The notes beneath the pieces are model-generated. The model ran no database searches, had not been told where the DNA came from, and saw nothing but the letters and a program-made list of their open reading frames with translations. DNA of 35,875 nt from Fidelibacterota bacterium (lineage in GTDB: Bacteria; Fidelibacterota; Marinisomatia; Marinisomatales; UBA1611), in assembly GCA_028338895.1 (NCBI GenBank), contig JAOLAV010000008.1, positions 1 to 35,875 on the forward strand, read 5' to 3'. The position numbers and the translations under genes were made by a program. Shown here in pieces: positions 8,210-17,273 of this stretch; position 1 is the stretch's first letter; each line of letters starts with the position of its first letter.

Positions 8210-9487
8210 TTAAAACATGTTTTCAATAGTATTTCGTATTTTTTCAATTATATTTTTGAAACCTTTATTACTTGAATCTCTTATGTTCATGTGGTCTTTT
8301 GCATATAATGGCCACAATAAGAGTCCCATTATTGTAGCATAACTTGGTCCATCAGCTATCCCCTTTAAACCATCAATTCCTAATGGTTTTCCTTCACGAA
8401 CTTTTACACCTATAGCTTTTTCAGCTAATTGAATAATATTTCTTAATTGAGCACCACCACCTGTTAAAACAATACCATATGTAAGGGGGTCTTTAATATC
8501 TGCCCTTGAAATTTCTCTTAAGACCATCTGTAAAATCTCTTGCATCCGAGCTTCGACGTATTTTGATACTTCGTTTTCAGGGATAGATCTATCTAATTGA
8601 CCATTTGAATTTGATATGTCAATTTTCAATTCATCTGAAGACATCGATGCTTCAGCTGAAGCATACTTTATTTTTATTTCTTCAGCCTCCTTGATACTAA
8701 CTTGAAGCATAACTGCAATATCATTTGTTATGCTTGAAGATCCGATAGGTATAATTGCAGAATGTCTAACTGCGCTTTTATGATAAACTGAAATATTAGT
8801 TGTCGTTGCCCCAATCTCCACTAGTGTGACTCCCAATTCTATTTCGTCTTTTTTCAAAGTTGATAAACCTGAGGCTAATGGTTGAAAAACTAAACCTTTA
8901 ACGGTAATTCCAATCTCCTCTACACAGCTTACTAAGTTATTCATAGCGGTTGTTGCTGCGGTAACAAGGTGAACTCTACCTTCCAAGCGACGACCCGTCA
9001 TTCCTATAGGGTTTGTGATCTCCTCAAGAGTATCTACTAAATACTCCTGTGGTAATGTATGTAAAATATCACGATCTACTGGTAGGGATATTGCTTGAGC
9101 TAAATCCAAAACTTGAATAAGATCATTCTTATTTATTGACCTTTCTAAATTATTCCCTTGATTACCATTGTTACGATTCAATGCTATAGCTGCTTGTGTA
9201 TTTAAGCTTCTAATATGTTCACCAGTTATTGATAAAATAGCATTAGTTACTTTTTTATTGGCCATTAACTCTGAATTATTTAAAACTAATTCAAGTTTCT
9301 CAATTAACTCATCACGGTTAGTAATAACCCCTCTTTTCATGCCAGCAGAAGGAGTAGATGATATACCAAGTAACTTAATTTTTTTTGTCTCTTGATCTAA
9401 CTGTCCAATTGCACATCTTATTGTTTCTGAACCAATATCTAATCCAACTGTAATTTTGTTATCCTGAGTATTTGTCATAAGATTCAT
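8210..9487 (-). CDS. ftsA: Cell division protein FtsA
   Basis: This actin-like ATPase tethers FtsZ to the membrane and recruits late division proteins. Actin-fold motifs are VGLDIGSETIRCAIG near the N-terminus, VEIGATTTNISVY and GIVLTGGGAQLRNI. The last dozen residues (NIIEKIRNTIENMF) form a plausible amphipathic membrane-targeting helix, as the family requires. The length of 425 residues is normal. The ATG at 9487 overlaps the ftsQ stop (ATGA) and has GGAAAGG upstream, which favours it over the Met three codons later. ftsZ follows 28 bases downstream. Confidence 0.96.
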   Translation of the reverse strand: MNLMTNTQDNKITVGLDIGSETIRCAIGQLDQETKKIKLLGISSTPSAGMKRGVITNRDELIEKLELVLNNSELMANKKVTNAILSITGEHIRSLNTQAAIALNRNNGNQGNNLERSINKNDLIQVLDLAQAISLPVDRDILHTLPQEYLVDTLEEITNPIGMTGRRLEGRVHLVTAATTAMNNLVSCVEEIGITVKGLVFQPLASGLSTLKKDEIELGVTLVEIGATTTNISVYHKSAVRHSAIIPIGSSSITNDIAVMLQVSIKEAEEIKIKYASAEASMSSDELKIDISNSNGQLDRSIPENEVSKYVEARMQEILQMVLREISRADIKDPLTYGIVLTGGGAQLRNIIQLAEKAIGVKVREGKPLGIDGLKGIADGPSYATIMGLLLWPLYAKDHMNIRDSSNKGFKNIIEKIRNTIENMF

Positions 9488-10242
9488 AAACGCCTTTCCT
9501 TTGCAATAATTTGATTCTTAAAACGCATATCTAAATAACTAAAGTCTGATAGTTTTTTTGGTTTCAATACTTTTTCAAATTCAATTAAATTTTTAATTCG
9601 GGATTTAAATTGCTTCTGTCCAAGATATATATTAGTTGGATAATCATATAAAATAATTTCCATTTCATCGGTAGATGTTATTTTTATCTCTGAAATATTA
9701 TTGTATAATTTTATATAATCATCTTGTATTAATGATAACCATGCAATGCATTGTTTTACTTTTTTAGATAGGACTTTTTTTCCATAAGGGTAAAGTTTAA
9801 GATCTGGGTTGATATTTGTCATAACCGGTAAATTGAATTTATTTGTGTTATTCTTATTTGGTAATACAAAGCCATCCTTATCTAGAAGAATTAAAGGTTC
9901 AGTTTTTAAAAAAACGATTGGCTTTCGTTCAATTATCTCGATTTTTATAGTATGAGGATAATGCTTACTGACTCTAGCCGTTTTAATATATGGGTGAGTT
10001 TCAATAAAATTAGTTATTGATTTAAAATAAGAATTATTTTTATTTCTTATTTGTTCAATAAATTCAATATAAGATCTTTCATCAAGTATTTTTGTTTCGG
10101 AAATTTGAATTTCTGTTAATAATGTTGTCTTATTATATTTCGACCAGGCAAAAGAAAGCCATATCATCATAATTATAATAAGTATAACACTCAATTCCAT
10201 TATAAAGTTTATATTTTTGATACTACTTTTTTTATTAGTCAT
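9484..10242 (-). CDS. ftsQ: Cell division protein FtsQ
   Basis: This is a bitopic divisome protein that links FtsL (with FtsB) to the rest of the machine. It has a short cytoplasmic tail rich in Lys and Ser, one membrane segment (about 14-30, LSVILIIIMMIWLSFAW), then a periplasmic POTRA domain (SITNFIETHPYIKTARVSKHYPHTIKIEIIERKP) and a beta domain beginning FLKTEPLILLDKDGFVLP. The length of 252 residues fits. It sits between murB and ftsA, the canonical place, overlapping murB by 8 bases and ftsA by 4. Identification rests on POTRA features and position, since the family diverges quickly. Confidence 0.88.
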   Translation of the reverse strand: MTNKKSSIKNINFIMELSVILIIIMMIWLSFAWSKYNKTTLLTEIQISETKILDERSYIEFIEQIRNKNNSYFKSITNFIETHPYIKTARVSKHYPHTIKIEIIERKPIVFLKTEPLILLDKDGFVLPNKNNTNKFNLPVMTNINPDLKLYPYGKKVLSKKVKQCIAWLSLIQDDYIKLYNNISEIKITSTDEMEIILYDYPTNIYLGQKQFKSRIKNLIEFEKVLKPKKLSDFSYLDMRFKNQIIAKERRL

Positions 10243-11158
10243 CTGATAATAACTCTTTTTTCTTTATTCCAATCGTTTTGACTTCGAGTTCTAACTGGAT
10301 GCTAAATTTTTTAAATACTTCTTTACGTGCTAACTTTATCAAACTAGTTATATCTTTTGCCATAGCATTACCATGATTAATAAAAAAATTAGCATGATGA
10401 TCAGATATTTGAGCATCACCAATTTTTTTACCTTTCAATCCAACTTGATCTATTAAATATCCAGCAGCATAATTTTCAGGATTTTTAAATACACTTCCAG
10501 CAGATCTATATTTGAGAGGTTGGTTTGTTTTTCTACCCATACTCGCAAATTGTTTTTTTTCTTCTATTACTTTTAGAGTTTCACTTAAAAGTTGGAAACT
10601 TGCAGATAAAATAAATTCATCTTTTTTTAAAGTTGAAAATCGATAGGAAAATTTGATTTGGTTGATATTGTATTTTATAATTTGACCTTTCATATTCATC
10701 ACTTTAACATATTTTAAATACTTCGAGATTTCGGAACCAAAGGCACCTGCATTCATCACCAAAGCGCCTCCAAGTGTGCCTGGTACACCGATCAAACTTT
10801 CTAGGCCTGATAAGTTTCTTTTTGTACTTTCTTTAACCAGCTTTCCAAGCATAACACCGGATTCTGCAATAATTATATTATTAGTGAACTCTAACTTTTT
10901 AAGTGAGTTTCTAGGACTAATCACAATACCGTTTATTCCTTGGTCTGAAACTAATAAGTTTGATCCAGATCCAATAAAATAAACAGGGAATCTATTATCG
11001 TTTGAATATTTTAATATATTTGCTAATTCTTCTGAATCTTTCGGAACAATATATGCATCGGCCGGTCCACCGATTCCATATGAAGTATGTTTAGCCATCG
11101 GTTCATTAAAAAGAATAGTACCTTTAGTCAGAGACTCTAGAAATCTTAAACTTTCCAT
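10235..11158 (-). CDS. murB: UDP-N-acetylenolpyruvoylglucosamine reductase
   Basis: This FAD enzyme uses NADPH to make UDP-MurNAc. The FAD-binding motifs YGIGGPADAYIVP, YFIGSGSNLLVSDQGINGIVI and the block ESLIGVPGTLGGALVMNAGAFGSEI are clear. The proton-donor serine lies in YRSAGSVFKNP, followed by GYLIDQVGLKG. The length of 307 residues and the absence of the extra tyrosine loop region point to the type II form of MurB. It lies between murC and ftsQ. No ddl gene lies beside it, although many dcw clusters carry one here. Confidence 0.96.
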   Translation of the reverse strand: MESLRFLESLTKGTILFNEPMAKHTSYGIGGPADAYIVPKDSEELANILKYSNDNRFPVYFIGSGSNLLVSDQGINGIVISPRNSLKKLEFTNNIIIAESGVMLGKLVKESTKRNLSGLESLIGVPGTLGGALVMNAGAFGSEISKYLKYVKVMNMKGQIIKYNINQIKFSYRFSTLKKDEFILSASFQLLSETLKVIEEKKQFASMGRKTNQPLKYRSAGSVFKNPENYAAGYLIDQVGLKGKKIGDAQISDHHANFFINHGNAMAKDITSLIKLARKEVFKKFSIQLELEVKTIGIKKKELLSDD

Positions 11159-11174
11159 TTTTATCTTGAGGATC

Positions 11175-12551
11175 CTAACATTTTAAATGTTTCAAATATT
11201 TATCACTAAATCGCCAAATACTTCCTGCGCCTAATGTTAAAATCATGTCATTTGGTTTAATCAAATTATCAAGAGCATTTCCTACATCTTCTAAATCTTT
11301 TATATAGCTAAAATTATTTTTTCCTTTTTTAACAAGTTCATCAACTATAATCTGAGATGTTATACCTTTGATTTGTTCCTCACGAGCAGGGTATATATCT
11401 GTAACTATAATATAATCGGCAAGATCTAAAGAATCTGCAAACTCTTTATAGAATTGTTTTGTTCTTGTGAAAAGATGAGGCTGGAACACAACTATTATTC
11501 TTCTTTTCCAGCCTAATTTAGCGGCATTTATAGTTGCTCTGACCTCAGTAGGATGGTGTGCATAATCGTCAACAACCATAATATCTTTTTCAACACCTTT
11601 TAAATCAAATCGTCTTCGAACACCGCAATATTGTTCTAAACCATTTTTAATATTCTCAAAAGAAAGACCTAATTCAAAACCTAGAGCGACGGCGCCTAAA
11701 GAATTCAATATATTATGTTCTCCTGGAACTTTTAATTGAATTTCTCCAAGTTCTTCCTCTCTAAAAAAAACAGAATATGTGGATTTATTATTTTTAAATT
11801 GTAGGTTTTTTGCTTTATAGACAGCATCCCTTGACAGTCCATAAGTCGTTATGGGTCTTTCAATTTTATATAAAATATTTTTAGTCGAAATTGAATCAAT
11901 ATTTATAATTACAGACCCATAAAATGGTACTGAATTACAAAACTTTAAAAATGTTTGTTCTAAATCATCAAGATCTCTATAACAATCAGTATGCTCTAAT
12001 TCTATATTATTAATGATAGCAATTGTTGGTTTTAATGCAAGAAAGCTTCTATCAAACTCATCAGCCTCAACAACTATTAAATCTCCTGTTCCAAGCTTGG
12101 AATTAGTATCTAAATTTTGGACTAAACCACCAACTACTAATGTGGGATCTTTCTTTGCATGAGTTAACATTGTGCCAATCATTGAAGAAGTTGTAGTTTT
12201 ACCATGTGTCCCACCAATTGCAATACTTGTTTCTTTGAGATTAATTAATTCCCCTAACATTTCAGCTCTTTTTATTATAGGGATTCCAAGTTGCTTCGCC
12301 TTAATAATTTCAGAATTTTCTAATGGTATTGCACTTGAGTATACTAAAACATCTGAATTCTTTAAGTTTTCTGGATTATGACCGATAAATATTTTAACTC
12401 CTAAATTTTTTAATCTTTGAACATTATCATTTTCAATTAAATCAGATCCAGATACTACAAAATTGAGATTCATAAGTAATTCAGCAATTCCGCTCATACC
12501 AATTCCACCTATTCCAACAAAATAAATATTTTTTATTTTTCTAAAAATCAT
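11175..12551 (-). CDS. murC: UDP-N-acetylmuramate--L-alanine ligase
   Basis: This first Mur ligase adds L-Ala to UDP-MurNAc. The N-terminal nucleotide-sugar domain begins IYFVGIGGIGMSGIAELL, the P-loop is GGTHGKTTT (113-121), and the family stretches VEADEFDRSFL, DDYAHHPTEVRAT and QPHLFTRT are intact. The length of 458 residues is normal. It follows murG by one base and precedes murB by 16 bases. UDP-MurNAc from the neighbouring MurB is its substrate. Confidence 0.97.
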   Translation of the reverse strand: MIFRKIKNIYFVGIGGIGMSGIAELLMNLNFVVSGSDLIENDNVQRLKNLGVKIFIGHNPENLKNSDVLVYSSAIPLENSEIIKAKQLGIPIIKRAEMLGELINLKETSIAIGGTHGKTTTSSMIGTMLTHAKKDPTLVVGGLVQNLDTNSKLGTGDLIVVEADEFDRSFLALKPTIAIINNIELEHTDCYRDLDDLEQTFLKFCNSVPFYGSVIINIDSISTKNILYKIERPITTYGLSRDAVYKAKNLQFKNNKSTYSVFFREEELGEIQLKVPGEHNILNSLGAVALGFELGLSFENIKNGLEQYCGVRRRFDLKGVEKDIMVVDDYAHHPTEVRATINAAKLGWKRRIIVVFQPHLFTRTKQFYKEFADSLDLADYIIVTDIYPAREEQIKGITSQIIVDELVKKGKNNFSYIKDLEDVGNALDNLIKPNDMILTLGAGSIWRFSDKYLKHLKC

Positions 12552-12552
12552 T

Positions 12553-13650
12553 TTAATTATTTTCTTCCATAATATAATTAACTATATCACTTGTAGCTTG
12601 CGGAAGACCTAATTTTTTTGAAAAAGTACTCATTTGATTTATTTTGTTTTTATTATTTAATAATTTTATTATTGTATGATATAAGTGATTACTATTCAAT
12701 GTTGATTCAAGTAAAACGGTTGCAGCACCAGCATCTCCTAAAGAATCTGCATTTTTCTTCTGATGATCTCCAGCAGCATGTGAAAATGGTATCAGAATAG
12801 CAGGCTTGCCACATACTGTAATTTCAGCCAATGTTAATGCACCGCTTCGGCATATTATTAAATCTGAGATTGCATATGCATTTGCCATATTATGAATAAA
12901 TGGAATGATACTTATTCTTTTTGTGATTTGGTGTTGGTATTTAGTATAATCTTTGTTTCCTGTTTGCCAAAGAATTTGTATTCCAGTATTAGCTATTTTT
13001 GTTACAATTTGACTTATTATTTTATTTAAATATTGAGAACCTTGACTACCTCCAAAAAGGAAAATAGTTCTTCTTTCTTCAGAAAGTTTAAAATCATTAA
13101 AACCAATTTTGGCATTTCCATTTGTGATGTTTTTTCTAATCGGATTTCCAGTCAAAAATGTTTTGTCACCCAGTATTTTATTAGCATCCTTAAATGCCAC
13201 ACAAATTTTTTCTGCGTTTCTTGCAAAAAATCGAGTAGTTATACCAGGGAAAGAATTTTGTTCTTGTAAAATAATTTTAATATTTCTTTTTTTTTGACAT
13301 GAAATTAATAATGGTATTGCTGAACCATAGCCACCTGTTCCAATTATAATATCAGGCGAAAATTCATCAAAAAATCGTTTCACTTGTAAAAAAGATTTTA
13401 ATATTCTGTAAGGAAGAAGAATATTTTTCCCAAAACTATTTATGTTAAAGCTTCTTTGGAAACCTCGTATCGGTAATAGAGTATGCCAAACATCCTTGAC
13501 AGGAAAAACTTTGGCCTCTAATCCATAAATTGAACCCATATAATGAATGTTCACTTTTGGATATCTAAGTTGAATCTCTTCTCCAATTGCTAATGCTGGA
13601 AATAAATGTCCACCAGTTCCACCACCGGCTATAATAATATTATGTTCCAT
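12553..13650 (-). CDS. murG: UDP-GlcNAc:undecaprenyl-PP-MurNAc-pentapeptide GlcNAc transferase
   Basis: This membrane-associated GT28 glycosyltransferase converts lipid I to lipid II. The acceptor-domain glycine loop is IIIAGGGTGGHLFPALAI (residues 5-22). GTGGYGSAIPLL and QEQNSFPGITTR follow, and the donor-binding C-terminal domain has FGGSQGSQYLN and CRSGALTLAEI. The length of 365 residues is standard. Its start lies 11 bases inside the end of ftsW, so translation is probably coupled. Confidence 0.96.
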   Translation of the reverse strand: MEHNIIIAGGGTGGHLFPALAIGEEIQLRYPKVNIHYMGSIYGLEAKVFPVKDVWHTLLPIRGFQRSFNINSFGKNILLPYRILKSFLQVKRFFDEFSPDIIIGTGGYGSAIPLLISCQKKRNIKIILQEQNSFPGITTRFFARNAEKICVAFKDANKILGDKTFLTGNPIRKNITNGNAKIGFNDFKLSEERRTIFLFGGSQGSQYLNKIISQIVTKIANTGIQILWQTGNKDYTKYQHQITKRISIIPFIHNMANAYAISDLIICRSGALTLAEITVCGKPAILIPFSHAAGDHQKKNADSLGDAGAATVLLESTLNSNHLYHTIIKLLNNKNKINQMSTFSKKLGLPQATSDIVNYIMEENN

Positions 13651-14797
13651 ATATTTTAGAACTCCATCCTCTTTGAGAACCTAATGATTTTCTCGATTGA
13701 GAAATATTCAGTAAGATACCCATCAAAGCCATATTTATTACCATACCTGATCCCCCATAGCTAACCATAGGCATTGGTAAGCCTGTAACAGGAAATAAAC
13801 CCGTAACTACAGCTGCATTTACAAATGCATATAGAATTATATTAAAAGAAATTCCAACTGCTAAGAAAACACCGAATGGATCAGTACAGTTTTTTGCTAC
13901 CTTAAGCCCTCTCAGAAAAATCAACAAGAATAAAGTAAGAACTGGAACTGTTCCTATAAAAAAGCCAAGTTCTTCACCAATTATTGCAAAGATAAAATCA
14001 GTATGTGGAGTTGGAAGGAAATGATTTTTTTCAATACTGTTACCTAGTCCCACTCCGAAAAAACCACCATTACCAAGACTTATTAAAGATTGATTTGCTT
14101 GATATCCAACATCTGAGTTTTCTCCAATTCCTAAGAATGAAAAAACTCTTTGTCTTCGGTATTCTCTAGAAAGTAAAATTGGAATTCCAATTGACAAAGC
14201 TCCTACAGCAGTTAGTGTTAAATGTTCAATTTTTGCACCACCAATAAAAAGGATAAGTACACCAATCATACCGATCATTAAAGCGGTACTATAATCAGGT
14301 TGTATAATTATTAAACTCATTATTATGGTAATTAAAATAATTGCAGGAAGCAACCCCAGTTGGAACTTTTTTAAGTTTTCTCTTTTTTTGTCTGCATAAT
14401 ATGATATAAAAATAATTATTGAGAATCTAGCAATATCAGATGTTTGCAAAGAAAAAGATCCAAGGTCTAGCCATCTTGCAGGTTTGTACCATGAAAAGCC
14501 GTTAATTAAATAAAATAATTTGGTAATTATTAACAAGAAGATTGATATGACAATCAAATAAGGTGCTATTCTTTTTAATGATCGATAATCAATTATTATA
14601 AAAACAAATAATAGTAAAACACCAATAAGTAATCTTTTAAGGTGATTTTGTAAAAAAAACATTTCTGTTCTACCATTTGAAGTTGCAAAGGATTCATACC
14701 AACTAGCACTATAGAGCATTATAGTCCCGATAATTGTTAAAACAATTAAATAGACTAATAGTTGTTTATCATATTTCTGAATAAGAATATCAATCAT
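13640..14797 (-). CDS. ftsW: Septal peptidoglycan glycosyltransferase FtsW (SEDS family)
   Basis: This polytopic SEDS protein polymerises lipid II at the septum with its partner FtsI. About ten hydrophobic segments span the 385 residues. Family motifs are PDYSTALMIG, GYQANQSLISLGNGGFFGVGLGNS, HTDFIFAIIGEELGF and the C-terminal PMPMVSYGGSGM. Its place between murD and murG in a dcw cluster favours FtsW over the elongation paralogue RodA. The ATG overlaps the murD stop (ATGA). Confidence 0.95.
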   Translation of the reverse strand: MIDILIQKYDKQLLVYLIVLTIIGTIMLYSASWYESFATSNGRTEMFFLQNHLKRLLIGVLLLFVFIIIDYRSLKRIAPYLIVISIFLLIITKLFYLINGFSWYKPARWLDLGSFSLQTSDIARFSIIIFISYYADKKRENLKKFQLGLLPAIILITIIMSLIIIQPDYSTALMIGMIGVLILFIGGAKIEHLTLTAVGALSIGIPILLSREYRRQRVFSFLGIGENSDVGYQANQSLISLGNGGFFGVGLGNSIEKNHFLPTPHTDFIFAIIGEELGFFIGTVPVLTLFLLIFLRGLKVAKNCTDPFGVFLAVGISFNIILYAFVNAAVVTGLFPVTGLPMPMVSYGGSGMVINMALMGILLNISQSRKSLGSQRGWSSKIYGT

Positions 14798-16170
14798 GAT
14801 ATTTTATTAACAATTTTTTTAAAAAATTCACCACGTTTTTCAAAATTTTCAAATTCATCATAGCTAGCACAACCCGGAGATAAAAGTACGATATCTCCGG
14901 GTATGGCTAGTTTCTGAGCTTTTATTACTGCCGAGTGGAGACCTTCTTCTAAAAAAGATCTCACCGCATCCCCTAAAGCAGTAATTATTTGCTCACCAGA
15001 TTCTCCATAACAAATAATATGTTTTAATGAACTTTTTTTGATATGTGGAAGGAGTAACTGAAAATCAGAACCTTTATTAAGTCCTCCAAGTAAAAGAATT
15101 ATGGGCTTTTTAAATGTTTTTATTGCAACAATAACAGATTCAATGTTGGTTGATTTAGAATCATTAATGTATTCGACTTCATCTCTTTTTTGAACAATCT
15201 CTTGTCTGTGTTCTATACTTTTCATGCTATATATTGCTTTTTTAATATTTATATCAGCAATCCCATACACTTTAGAGGAAGTTGCTGCAGCTAATATATT
15301 TAAATAATTATGAAATCCTTTTAGTGATGTTTTTTTTAGGTCTAGTAAATTTTTATTTGACTTATTATAAATCTTATCATTTTTTATCGAAAACAAACTT
15401 TTTGAATTATTAAGACTAAATGGTACAGAAGGGAGGGTGGACTTTTCAAATTTTTCAGATAAAACCTTGTCATCAGAGTTATAAATCACATAATTAAATT
15501 CATCAAGGTTTTTAATCATTTGCATCTTCATCGAAATATATTCATCCATATTCAAATGTCGATCTAAATGATCTGGGGAAATATTGGTATAAACCGCTAA
15601 ATTAGGTTTAAAGTGCTTGATAAATTCAAGTTGAAAGCTTGATACTTCTAAAATATAAACTCTATCCTGGATAGGTTTAAGAACTTCTTCTAGAACATAT
15701 TCTGAAAATGGAGTTCCAATATTTCCAGCTAATACACTGTTTTTATATTTAGATTTAAATATTTCATATAAGATAAAACAAGTTGTTGTTTTACCATTCG
15801 AACCTGTAACGCTAATTATTGGCTTTTTTGTAAACCAACTTGCGAATTCTAATTCACTAACAATTGGTATTTTTTTTGATTGAGCCTTTAAAATGATATC
15901 TGAATTTTTTGGTATCCCAGGAGAGGTTATCCATAAGTCTGCATCATAGATTCTATCTGATTGAATCCCTGTCTCAGTGGCAATGTGTTCTTTCTCCATC
16001 AGCTCTAAAGCATTTTGATTAATATTTAGACTTTGAGAAGAATCGCTTGCAAATACTCGAGCACCCAAATGATTTGCCAGTTTAGCGGACCCAATTCCAC
16101 TTTTACCAAGTCCAATTACACTAATGTATTTATCAGTAATATTGATTTCAGTTTGATTATTTATATTCAC
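14794..16170 (-). CDS. murD: UDP-N-acetylmuramoylalanine--D-glutamate ligase
   Basis: This second Mur ligase adds D-Glu. The N-terminal domain has ISVIGLGKSGIGSAKLANHLG, the P-loop is VTGSNGKTTT (121-130), and later blocks are NISPDHLDRH, EHRQEIVQ, INDSKSTN and LLLGGLNKGSDF. The length of 458 residues is normal. The start is GTG and overlaps the mraY stop by one base (TAGTG). No nearby in-frame ATG offers an alternative. Confidence 0.96.
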   Translation of the reverse strand: MNINNQTEINITDKYISVIGLGKSGIGSAKLANHLGARVFASDSSQSLNINQNALELMEKEHIATETGIQSDRIYDADLWITSPGIPKNSDIILKAQSKKIPIVSELEFASWFTKKPIISVTGSNGKTTTCFILYEIFKSKYKNSVLAGNIGTPFSEYVLEEVLKPIQDRVYILEVSSFQLEFIKHFKPNLAVYTNISPDHLDRHLNMDEYISMKMQMIKNLDEFNYVIYNSDDKVLSEKFEKSTLPSVPFSLNNSKSLFSIKNDKIYNKSNKNLLDLKKTSLKGFHNYLNILAAATSSKVYGIADINIKKAIYSMKSIEHRQEIVQKRDEVEYINDSKSTNIESVIVAIKTFKKPIILLLGGLNKGSDFQLLLPHIKKSSLKHIICYGESGEQIITALGDAVRSFLEEGLHSAVIKAQKLAIPGDIVLLSPGCASYDEFENFEKRGEFFKKIVNKIS

Positions 16171-17273
16171 TACCTAACCTTAAAAGTTGATAATGAAAGA
16201 AGGGCAAATAACAGTCCAATAATCCAAAACCTAACAACAACTTTAGATTCTGGCCAGCCTGACAGTTCAAAATGGTGATGTATTGGCGCCATTTTAAAAA
16301 ATCGTTTTCCTTGACCTGTTTTTAATTTAGTCCATTTAAAATATATAACTTGTACAATCACTGAGATTGCTTCAAAAACAAAAACACCGCCTATAATAAC
16401 GAGCAATAGTTCTTTTTTCAATAAAATTGCTAATGCTCCTAATGCAGCACCTGTAGAAAGTGAGCCCGTATCTCCCATAAATATTTCAGCTGGATTTGTA
16501 TTATACCATAGATATCCAATACAAGAGCCGGCCATTGCAGCCGTAAAAATTGTAAGCTCTCCGGCCTCTGGTATGTAAATAATATTTAAATAATCAGAGA
16601 AATCAATTCTACCCGAAATATATGATATTGCTGAGAAGACTGTAAATGAAATTGCTAAAAGGCCAGATGCTAAACCATCTAAACCATCTGTTAGGTTAAC
16701 TGCATTTGATGCGCCTGTTATAATAACTATTACCATTAATGGATAAAAATATCCAAGGTCTAAAACCATATTTTTCAAGAATGGTATTGTGATTTTAGTG
16801 CTAAATGAAGAATGTTCAGAATAGTTAAAAATCCAAAAGCTTATTATTATTCCAAGGGTTATTTGCCCTAACAGCTTATATCTTGCAATTAAGCCTAATT
16901 CCATTTTTTTTATAACTTTTAGATAATCATCAAGAAAGCCGAAAAAACCCATCCAAATTGTTGAAAAAACCATAATTTTAATTAATGGATTAGTTAAGTC
17001 CGTAAATAAAAGAGTTGGAACAAGTACTGCTAATAAAATAATAAACCCTCCCATTGTGGGAGTGCCTTTTTTCTTCTGATGAGATGCTGGACCATTTTTT
17101 CTAATTTCTTCTCCTATCTGCCTATTACCTAGTAATTTAATGATCCATGGTCCAGCAAAGAAGCATATCAATAAAGCGGTGATAGCTGCTGCTGCAGCTC
17201 GGAATGTGATATATTCAAATAAATTAAAACCTGTATAAAAATCTTTTAATGGATTGAGAAAATAATGGAACAT
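16170..17273 (-). CDS. mraY: Phospho-N-acetylmuramoyl-pentapeptide transferase
   Basis: This integral membrane enzyme transfers phospho-MurNAc-pentapeptide to undecaprenyl phosphate, forming lipid I. About ten hydrophobic segments are visible. The catalytic and metal-binding motifs are FLDDYLKV (DD 115-116), NAVNLTDGLDGLASG (193-200), EIFMGDTGSLSTGAALG and the histidine motif MAPIHHHFELSG. The length of 367 residues is typical. It starts within the murF stop (TAATG). Confidence 0.97.
   Translation of the reverse strand: MFHYFLNPLKDFYTGFNLFEYITFRAAAAAITALLICFFAGPWIIKLLGNRQIGEEIRKNGPASHQKKKGTPTMGGFIILLAVLVPTLLFTDLTNPLIKIMVFSTIWMGFFGFLDDYLKVIKKMELGLIARYKLLGQITLGIIISFWIFNYSEHSSFSTKITIPFLKNMVLDLGYFYPLMVIVIITGASNAVNLTDGLDGLASGLLAISFTVFSAISYISGRIDFSDYLNIIYIPEAGELTIFTAAMAGSCIGYLWYNTNPAEIFMGDTGSLSTGAALGALAILLKKELLLVIIGGVFVFEAISVIVQVIYFKWTKLKTGQGKRFFKMAPIHHHFELSGWPESKVVVRFWIIGLLFALLSLSTFKVR

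Noticed and set aside
7910-8275. 121-residue plus-strand ORF antisense to ftsZ.
   Set aside because: It lies within the strongly conserved ftsZ coding region, is low in complexity and matches no known family. It is a shadow of a highly biased frame.
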